Below are positions 56,601-64,000 of a DNA stretch of 64,000 nt, piece by piece. Source of the stretch: Nothopassalora personata (taxonomy: Eukaryota > Ascomycota > Dothideomycetes > Mycosphaerellales > Mycosphaerellaceae); NCBI GenBank assembly GCA_033816765.1, contig CM066295.1, forward strand, positions 2,356,001-2,420,000, in the 5' to 3' direction. The first letter of the stretch is position 1. The number at the start of each line of letters is the position of its first letter. The position numbers and the translations under genes are program-made. The notes below the pieces were generated by a model. It was not told where the DNA came from and ran no database searches. It saw only the letters and a list, made by a program, of their open reading frames with translations.

Positions 56601-58683
56601 GATCCTTCGTTACGTACGAGGGTTAAGACGGATACCTTAGGTTTTACGATTATAGGCATTATCTCTTAGCTATTTAGGACTAAGTAGTATCTAATTGCCT
56701 TCTATTCTCGTAAGATGATACCTACCGAGTGTAACTACGAGACGTACAATTAGGAGCTACTTACAGTAGTTAAGGCTTTTAAGTATTAGAGGCTATACTT
56801 AGAGGGCGCTACGTATACGGTACGAGTACTAGTCGACTACGCTAACCTATAGGGCTTTATAATAGTAAAGTAGCTAAATAGGCGGTAAGCTCGATAGGCT
56901 ACGTTCCTATAGTCTTTTAATTTTATAGTAGAGCATCGGCCGGGTAAGACTAACCTAGCCGACGCGCCTTCGAGACGTAGTAACTACGTAGCTATAACGT
57001 AATAAACTTCGAACTTACTACCTACCTTATAAAGTAAGCTGTCTTTCTAGAAGGAGTCTCTAGAAGGGATAAGCGAGCCGACGGTAAAGCGCGTACTTAC
57101 TACCTACGAGGCAATATAGGACGATATAGGCGCGTTAATAGTAGTACGGAGAGGTAACCTTCCCTATTAAGATAAGCCGTCGTTACTAGTAGTAGTATAC
57201 GCTATAGTAATATAGGATTAAGCTTATAGCTCGACGGGTAAGTTAATCCTACTCTTAATAAAGATCGCGTAGTAGTAAGACGACTAGTATATCGTATACT
57301 TAGCGTAGGCGCTAAGCGCGAGGGACGCTAAGGGATAGCATATAAAGGATAACCTTATATACTATAGAGACGCGATCGTAGTACCTAGGGATCACGTAAT
57401 TAGGTCGCATCTAATTCGTATATACTATAACGACGTCCTCGCGGGTCACTTTAGAAGGACTAAGACTAAAGAGCTATTGCGACGTAATTATTAGTAGGAC
57501 TTACTTAGTACGGACGTGAAGCAATACGTCTAAGCCTATAGAACCTACTAGGGTTCGAAGGCTAAACGCTATCGACCCTATAGTAGGCTATAACCGCTTC
57601 CTAGACCGGAGCGGCCGTAGTAGGAAATTACTATAGATTTTATTACGGACCTACCTCTAAGTACGCGAGCCGGTTACGTATATAATACGATCCTAGTAAT
57701 AGTCGATCGCTACTTAAAAATGAGCTTATACATCCCGACGACGAAGACTTACATAGCCGTAGAGCTTACGAGGCTCCTACGAGACGAAGTCGTGCGATAC
57801 TATAGTGTCCCGTTAGGTATAGTAAGCGACCGAGGTCCGGTCTTTACTAGTTAGTTTTAGAGTAACTTCTACTTCGAGGCGCGTGTAAAGCGTAAGCTAT
57901 CTATAGCCTTTTACCCTTAGACTAACGGCTAAACTAAGAGGGTAAACTAAATCCTCGAATAATATCTTCGTTATTACTATAGTAACAATTAAACTAAGTA
58001 GGCTAAATAGCTTACAGTTGCTAGATTCGTAGCTAATAATAGCATCTACCTAATACTACGAATAAGTCCGTTCGAGATAGCGTACGGTTAGCGACCTAAG
58101 ATTACCCCTACACTAACTAGATCTCGAGACGAGACCTAGGGGGGGAAGTACTAGTAGCGGTAACAGCTACGAGTCGTATGCGAGAACTACGCGCTATACT
58201 CGAGGAGCGATAGAAGGCTATAGTAGAAAGCTAGGCTCGCTACTATAATAAGACCTACTAAGCTAAGACCTACCGCGTAGGTAACTTAGTCCTATTATTA
58301 ACGAAGAACCTTAAGTTAGTAGTGCTAAAGAAGAAGATAGGTCCGAAGTTTATCGGCCTATACCGCATTACGGACGCTGTCGGTTCGTAGGCGTACCGCC
58401 TAGCGCTACTAGCCGACTTAAGGCTCTATAACGTCTTCTATATCTCTCTCCTCGAGCCATATATCGGTAGCGATAAGGATAGACCCGTACCCCCTCTAGC
58501 TAATAAGGACGGAGAGTATAAGGTAGAGGTAGTGCTAGATAGGCGTAAGCGTAAGGGTAAGCTATAGTATCTAGTCTAGTAGAAGGACTAGCTAGAGGAG
58601 TATAATAGCTAGGAACCGGCAGAGGGCCTCGCGAATGCGGATCGTATAGTAGCCGACTATAAGGCGTTAAGGAGAAGTAAATA
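53699..58683 (+). pseudogene. A3 gag-pol, RIP-broken
   Basis: Collinear with A0: gag from ATA (RIPed ATG) near 53699, zinc knuckle near 54700, GGGAAAA in the first 99-bp unit, RT with open stretch 55840-56115, RNase H near 56580-56830 with the block lost in A0, integrase 57410-58130, chromodomain near 58510-58670. It lacks A0's extra A in gag. The G run (about 58139-58145) is shorter than in A0. Confidence 0.88.
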
Positions 58684-58826
58684 AGACTAGCATAGGAGTA
58701 CTAGAGTATAAACAAAACTTTTCTTAACTATAAATAAAATAAAAGCTAAAGAGTAGCGCGCCTACTAGGGGCTACGTAGAGTAGTAGTAGGCGAGGAGCC
58801 CGCGAGCAGCGTATAAGGCGAGCGCC

Positions 58827-59776
58827 TTAGTTGTCATTACGTAGTAACTTAGGTAGGAATGCCTAGTCGGCGGCGGTAGTATTAATGTTCTACGCCTATA
58901 GGAACTAGGACTACGGTTAGTAGGGTATACGTATACGAGGAACATACGACTCACGGCGCGGCCGAGTTCGAATAGCCTATTAAGGGCGCGGTTCTACTCC
59001 TACTAGAGCGCAAGGGCTTCGGCGGAGGGGGCGGCGGTAGTAGTAGCGGCGGTAGTAGTAGCGGCGGTAGAAGTACGTATACGGGTCTCCCCGGCACGCT
59101 TATACTTATAGGCATTAAACTACCTAATAGCCTATAGAAAGGGTTAGCCGAAGTATAGGAGACGTACTAGAGCCCTCCCCCGCGAGTAGTAGTCGACTCG
59201 CACGAGCGAAGTAGCGACTTACCTCCGTAATGTCGTTACCTAGCTAGGTATATAGGCGGATCTACTCTACTAGCTCCTACTACTAGAGGTCTATAGGCGC
59301 CTAGCCTATTATAGCCGTAAGGAAGTCGCGCTAGGAGCGCGCGGCGCGTAGGCGGCTTACTAGCGAGGCGATAGCGTAGCTAGTATTAGGCACGTACTAG
59401 TATCTATTACGCCTATAGCGGCTATACTTCTTTAGGAGCTCGCCGGTAGTAACACTATTATAGTTATCGGCTTCGTCTAGTAAGTGGTTAGTATACGAAT
59501 CGTAGGCGGCGTGCGTAGAGACTTACCCCTAACGAAGTATAGGAGGCACCGTATATATATATTAATCCTCTACGAGAGCTTAGTAGCGGGCGAGGGCGTT
59601 AGTAGCTACGAGGGTAATACTAGTCGCTTACGACTACTAGGCGTTCTAGGTGCGTTACGTACTAGAGCCGCCTAACGGCGCTCGTCTTCTAAGGTACTAG
59701 TAGTACTATCGCTACTAGTACTAAGGGAGGAGGCGGAGCGGCTAGAGGATAGAGGCGAGGAGGGCCCGTCGGACAT
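58827..59776 (-). pseudogene. Antisense accessory gene of family A, A3 copy, four-exon form, RIPed
   Basis: ATG 59776 to TAA 58829-58827. Exon 3 is 59131-58955 (177 nt); intron 3 is 58954-58896 (59 bp, GTGAGT...CTAAC...TATAG, same length as in family C); exon 4 is 58895-58827 (23 codons). The joined frame reaches the ADxAFLP...DN end also used by A0. Gln codons are now TAG. Confidence 0.75.
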
Positions 59777-60074
59777 AATAATAATAATACTAGCGAGGCG
59801 CTTACGGTAAGAGTACGGTACGAGTACGTAGTAGTAGTATAACGAAGGTAGTACGCTAGGGAACGTACTAAGAAAGGGCTAGGTTAGGCTAGAGTTTTAT
59901 ACCCCTAACTAGCTACGTCGGTATAGTAACTAAGCCTTACTTACCTATACTAACATAACGACACGTACGTAACCCGTATATAGGCCGTATAGTAACTATA
60001 GTTCTAGAAGTACGTAGGAACCTCTACGTAGTAACTAGCGAGCTAAGGATAGCTCGCACGGGAGGGAAGGCAAT

Positions 60075-60270
60075 TGTAAGGGGTAGCCTAGTAGCTAACT
60101 CTTATATATAGCCTTACATATAACATGCAGTCGCGACCGGCTACTAAGCCGCACGTAACACGTGTGCGTATACCTTACGATGCGCGATGCGTCTTAAATA
60201 AAAGGTAAGAATTAGTTTATCTACGACTAGTAGGTCGTAGGCGTGCTATACATTACGACATCCCTTAATA
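60075..60270 (+). repeat. A3 3' LTR (heavily RIPed)
   Basis: 196 bp after GGCAAT; ends CCCTTAATA. More RIPed than its 5' partner. Confidence 0.9.
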
Positions 60271-61310
60271 CTCTAGGTAATTAAGGATTAACTAAGTAAG
60301 ACCGTTATTTTAGAAGCGATGCCTACTATAAAAGCCGAGGACTACGCTAAAAGGTTCTTAGACTACTAGGTAAGATACTATAGCCTCCCTTAAGCTATTA
60401 CGAGTAACCGGGGTACTAACTAGATAAGTACCTTCTAGAGGACCTTCTATCGTTTAACCGGTATAAAATAGAGGCTTAGCTCCGCCTACTACCTATAAAC
60501 CGACGGAGGCCCGGAGCGGTTAAACTAGGAAGTCTAGGCTTACCTTCGTAACTACATTAACTATAAGCAGTCCGACTAGAAACGCTAGCTCCCTACGGCG
60601 TAGCTTACTCTAAACGCGCGGTATTACGCTAGGCTAGGAATAAGCCCCTTCTTCGCGGTGTACGGATACGAGGCACTATTACCCGTTTAGTTATAACCGG
60701 ATCTAGAGACCTCTTAGTTAGACGCCGCGTAACGGGCAACGCTATTCGTAGAAAGGATGTAAAAGATTACGGACCTATGTTAGGCGAGCATAGCGGAAGC
60801 CGCCTAAAAATAGGAGGACTACGCTAACCGGGATAGGAAGCCCGTACTAATCTATCGTATAGGCGATAAAGTTTAGCTAGATCTACGTAACTATGTTACT
60901 GTACGACTAAAGAAGAGCCTCGACTATAGACACGCGAAGTATACGGTAGTAGAAGTGATCTTACCGTTATCTATACGCTTATCTAGGATCCCCGACGGGA
61001 TCTACCCGGTCTTCTATCCTAACTTACTACGACCTATAAGCTAAGACCCCTTACCTAGATAGGAGATCGATAATAAATAGCCGGACCCCATTATAATTTA
61101 GTCTTACGAAGAGTAGTAGGTATAAGAGTTCCTTTACGCTAGAACTAAGGTTAGAGGTAGAGGCCGAGTGCGCGAAGTCCTAGTAAAATAGACCGGATAC
61201 TATAAGCCTACATAGGAACTATTAGGGTACCTCGCGGACACAGCGGCCGCGGATAACTTCGAGAGGAAATATAGTAACCTAATAACGCATAACGGACCGA
61301 AGGAGGCATA
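60271..61310 (+). pseudogene. D pol part 2 (integrase core end, chromodomain), RIP-broken
   Basis: Resumes at VIKD-LSKTVILEAM, then AITSNRGTN (second Asp RIPed), TDGGPERLNQEV-type Glu block near 60510, APTA-LTLNAR, GDKVWLDLRNY, and a chromodomain-like end (VREVLVK-TGYYKPT-E) near 61150-61220. The finger cysteines and first catalytic Asp are missing across the A3 junction. Confidence 0.8.
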
Positions 61311-62534
61311 GGATAAAAATAGAAGGGGGAAAAGGCAAAAAGGGTAAGGATTACTAGGGATTTAGCGTAGACATAGGCGTTTAGGAAAAGATAGGCGTTC
61401 TTTTAGGTTAGGGAGTCTTTTTAGGAGATAGGGAGAAGTAAGAAGGTATAGGTAAGTTTAAGAGCATTTTATTTTAGCGGCGTCCGCCGTAAAAGTAGCA
61501 GAGCCCGATCCCTTTCGAGATAGCTACATACTATAATAGCCTAGTCGCGGCCCGCGCGAAAGACGAGGGTGCCCGAAGGCTAGTTAGTAGAGGCCGAGGC
61601 CTAACGTACGCGGCGCTAGCCTAGCTAGAGGTCGCGTAGGGCGCCCCCGGGACTAAGAGGTCGGTTAGCGATAGTTTTATAACGGGGCCCGTAGTATATA
61701 CGTCTACCTAAAGGTAAGCTAAGCATTAGTTATAGTACCTATAACCTTAGCGGCGACCGCACTAAAAGAATCGGTAAGCGCGTATAAAGAGGCGGGGGCC
61801 GTAGAAGCTTACCGGGAGAGTATGCTAGTACGCTAGAGAGGCTTTAAAGCCTTCTAGGCTTTAAGGACGGCGCGGAGCTTAGTACGAGCGTCGTCGCTAA
61901 AAGACCGTAAGCCGGTAGAAAAGTCGCGGAGGACGCTAGGGAGGATACTTACGCGCGGTTCTAGTTAGTAGCGCGGGTCCACTTAGTATAGGCGGCGTAG
62001 GCGAGCTCCGGCCTAAAACGCGCGGTTAGCAATAATTTTCCTTCGGGGTCCGCGCGGTATATACATATCCTCGTAATACTTACGATTAGTGTTATAGGCC
62101 TAGTAGGCGCGCGCGGTTACGCCCTAGCGATAATTAGCGGACCCCGATAAGAATAAGACGAGGACCGGTACTTATATACTAGAAGACGTAGTCTACGCTA
62201 GTAGAGGCGTAGGGGACGTAGTAGATACGGCGTTAGGCTATTTTATACTAGGCTCCGGTTAGAATGTTTCGGTCTCCGTAGGAATTTATTCGGACTTACT
62301 TAATAGTATTAATAGGAGATGTAGTAGTAGTAGTAGTTTCTATTTACGGCATACTATTAGTATCTATCGGAACCCGTAGGGAAGATGTCGTCTCCCTAAG
62401 CGATAGGCATAAGATGCGCAAATATGCCCCTAAGGCTAGAGACGCTTAGCTAGGGGGGAGGGGAAGGGGCGACTTACGCGTACGGTAGGTAATAAGAAAA
62501 AGAAAGAAAAGAAAAAAGAGAACGAGAACCTAAA

Positions 62535-62875
62535 TGTTACGGTTCGGTTCAGGAAGAACCCACAGCCACTCATTCTTCGGGAAGGACCGAAACTGAGCAG
62601 GTCGACTTCGCTCAGACTGATCAGCTCAGTGATCAGTTCGCTCAGTCTGCTCAGTGATCAGTCTGCTCAGTCTGATCAGTTACGCCAAGACATGGCACTA
62701 TATAGACGACGCTTCTTTACGAGTAGATAGGAGCCTCGTGCTCAACTCAAATCAACACTCTTGTGTTAAGTTGCAACCTTGTAGTGAACTCTCGTTCACA
62801 CTACTTTAGAGACATATCGAGGATCGACACTTCCTAGGCCACCCACGTGACGAGGGACAAGGCCCAACCGCAACA
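62535..62875. repeat. UnRIPed solo LTR of another retrotransposon
   Basis: 341 bp, TGTTACGG...CCGCAACA, flanked by CTAAA at 62530-62534 and 62876-62880. Normal CA/TG content against a RIPed background. Contains clustered TGATCAG/CTCAGTCTG repeats (62580-62690) and a TATA-like CTATATAG (62700). No other copy is in the window, so the parent family is unknown and orientation is unset. Confidence 0.88.
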
Positions 62876-63095
62876 CTAAAGATATGTTCTAGGCTCCTAT
62901 TGTTTATATATAACAATGGCTATTGTTACTCGGTAGACAATAGTAAACCTTATACTCACCTAGGTAATAATACTTTGTCTCGGCGTCGGCGGGGCTAGAC
63001 AATAAGGAAGAGAAGCTCGGGCACTTCCTATTACGAGCCTAATAAAAACACCTAGGACAATAGGCTCTAGGGCGGAGCTATAACTAGGGGCGGTA

Positions 63096-63114
63096 GAGGA
63101 GGAAGGGAGGGGGG
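63096..63114 (+). promoter_or_regulatory. D polypurine tract
   Basis: GAGGAGGAAGGGAGGGGGG immediately before the 3' LTR. Confidence 0.75.
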
Positions 63115-63117
63115 TAG

Positions 63118-63279
63118 TGTAAGGGGCGGGCCCCTGTTTCTTAGTATAGGCTACGCCTATACGTTCGGATTACTTTCCGACACCTTTTCTTCGGACAGCG
63201 TGTAACTTCCCCTTTCTTCTATATCGAACTTATTATAAACTTTATAGAAGTTTAGTATATACGTCGTTCACCCGTAACA
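63118..63279 (+). repeat. D 3' LTR
   Basis: 162 bp, same ends as 49366-49527, followed by CTTAG. Confidence 0.93.
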
Positions 63280-64000
63280 CTTAGCCCTATCCTTTAGGGT
63301 CTCTTTACCCTTCTTAGACTTGTTCCTAGGATTCTTCTCCGGATACTACTTATAAGAGTTCGCGTTAGTGTGCTTATATAAGCACTATATATACTACTTA
63401 TTATTATCCTTACTTAGGAATGCTCTAATAAAGCTATTACTAGGCTTATAGGTAGTAGGTACTTACTTCCTCCTAAGAGTTATAAACATTCTCTCTAGGG
63501 TAGTTAATTCTAGGGTATTAATGTATCTCTATGTCCTAAGCTATTTAATATAGTTTAGGCCTTTAATAAAGTATAGTCTATAGGTGCTATCTAGGAGGAT
63601 AAATAAGGATTTAAGTAGTAACTTATTATTAACTAGGGAGGATCTAATAAATTACTCTATAGTAGTCTTATAGTTATATACCTATGCTTAAAAGTCTATA
63701 TAGTACTTTAATATATTAGGTCTTATAGCATCTAATTTAATATAACTAATTGCTTTTAGAGTGTTATATAGATTGATTGTAATAATAGGCTTATATATTG
63801 CCTTAATTAAATTATATAATTCCTTAGCTAACTTATCTATATCTCTAAAGTTTAGCCTTAGGGTAGAGTTTAATCTAGTTATAACAATGCTAAAAGCTTA
63901 TATATCCTCTCTCTTCAATCGCTTATAGGCCGCTTTATATCCTATACTACTAGTAGTATCCTAAGGAGCTTTATTCTAGGCAGTAGTCTTATTCTAGGTA
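63280..64000 (-). pseudogene. E copia gag segment, RIP-broken, runs off window
   Basis: Minus strand reads AYKRLKRED, RDIDKLAKELYNLIKAIYKP, LERMFITLRRK and a knuckle remnant (CLYKHTNANSYK) near 63360-63400, then PEKNPRNKSKKGK: typical of fungal Ty1/copia Gag with its C-terminal knuckle. Continues beyond 64000. Confidence 0.7.

Larger units (their letters stand above)
53465..60270 (+). mobile_element. Family A copy A3, mosaic, unevenly RIPed
   Basis: LTRs 53465-53661 and 60075-60270. The left ~3 kb keeps many TGG/CAG codons (for example 55740-56060) and a lightly RIPed 5' LTR; the right half and 3' LTR are heavily RIPed. Near 56573 the sequence changes from the A0/A2 variant to the A1 variant (CCTCGGAGCACCTATCCT). 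Flanks GCTAC and CTCTA do not match and ~200 bp of D is lost, so this looks like a recombinant of two A insertions. Three 99-bp units near 54830-55115. Confidence 0.92.
61311..63117 (+). other. D 3' spacer, no recognised gene
   Basis: About 1.4 kb of D sequence plus a solo LTR (62535-62875). I see no ORF I can support. Two related stretches (about 61660-61740 and 62020-62110, both CGGTTAGC-ATA-TTTT...GGGG-CCG...TATATAC) suggest an old internal duplication. An A-rich tract precedes the solo LTR, and 62890-63070 has CTATTGT/ACAATAG inverted repeats. Confidence 0.5.
49366..63279 (+). mobile_element. Family D Ty3/gypsy chromovirus, full-length shell with nested insertions
   Basis: 162-bp LTRs at 49366-49527 and 63118-63279 are flanked by CTTAG at 49361-49365 and 63280-63284. 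Internal: gag with CCHC, protease, RT, RNase H, integrase, chromodomain, 1.8-kb 3' spacer, polypurine tract. Nested inside: solo A LTR (50296-50492), A3 (53465-60270) and a solo LTR (62535-62875). RIPed, but less completely than B or F. About 200 bp of integrase is missing at the A3 site. Confidence 0.93.

Noticed and set aside
1..64000. Host protein-coding, tRNA or rRNA genes
   Set aside because: I looked for non-TE frames and cloverleaf-type tRNA signals and saw none I could support; all stretches examined belong to, or lie within, the elements listed.

Overview
This window contains no host gene. It is a dense nest of LTR retrotransposons from a filamentous ascomycete genome. The basis for that assignment is the mutation pattern. 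Nearly every element copy has CpA turned into TpA (and TpG into TpA), which puts TAG/TAA stops through every frame. This is the signature of repeat-induced point mutation (RIP). One copy (A0, 23563-30421) is almost untouched, so it serves as an internal reference for reading the ruined ones.

Families seen (names are mine). A: Ty3/gypsy chromovirus, 197-bp LTRs, four long copies (A1 10321-17713 +, A0 23563-30421 +, A2 33802-40493 -, A3 53465-60270 +) and one solo LTR (50296-50492). C: a diverged sister of A (C1, split between 8832-10320 and 32584-33801; C3 45767-47254). B: another Ty3/gypsy with ~366-bp LTRs and an unidentified extra ORF 3' of pol (B1 1-8831 -; B2 17714-23562 plus 30422-32347 +; B3 40494-41479 -; LTR piece 32348-32583). 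F: Ty3/gypsy, 41480-45766 -. E: Ty1/copia, 47255-49365 and 63280-64000 -. D: Ty3/gypsy, 49366-63279 +, with matching CTTAG target duplications 13.9 kb apart. Two unRIPed single insertions are also present: a 341-bp solo LTR (62535-62875) and a 765-bp SINE-like unit with a 14-bp target duplication (15954-16718).

Most interesting content. (1) Between pol and the 3' LTR, family A carries a separate gene on the opposite strand: 209 aa in three exons in A0, four exons in the other A copies. It has consensus splice signals, a six-cysteine motif resembling a Zn2Cys6 cluster, and its own TATA-like box. The diverged family C carries the same gene with the same exon lengths and phases, which implies selection on the protein. 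(2) Family A uses a canonical -1 slippery heptamer (GGGAAAA) for gag-pol, lying in a 99-bp repeat present 1, 2, 3 or 6 times per copy. (3) A, C and D show Tf1-type self-priming; A and C differ by two compensating base pairs in the primer stem. (4) Target duplications are exchanged between A1 and A2, showing that the segment between them (about 16-23 kb) was inverted by recombination between inverted A copies.

Inferred order of events: old E, F, C and B elements accumulated and nested, A copies inserted, RIP degraded them, A1 and A2 recombined to invert the middle, and A0 (two LTRs identical by eye) inserted into B2 recently. A0 is not autonomous as read: it has a 1-bp gag frameshift, a 66-bp RNase H deletion and a G-run frameshift before the chromodomain.
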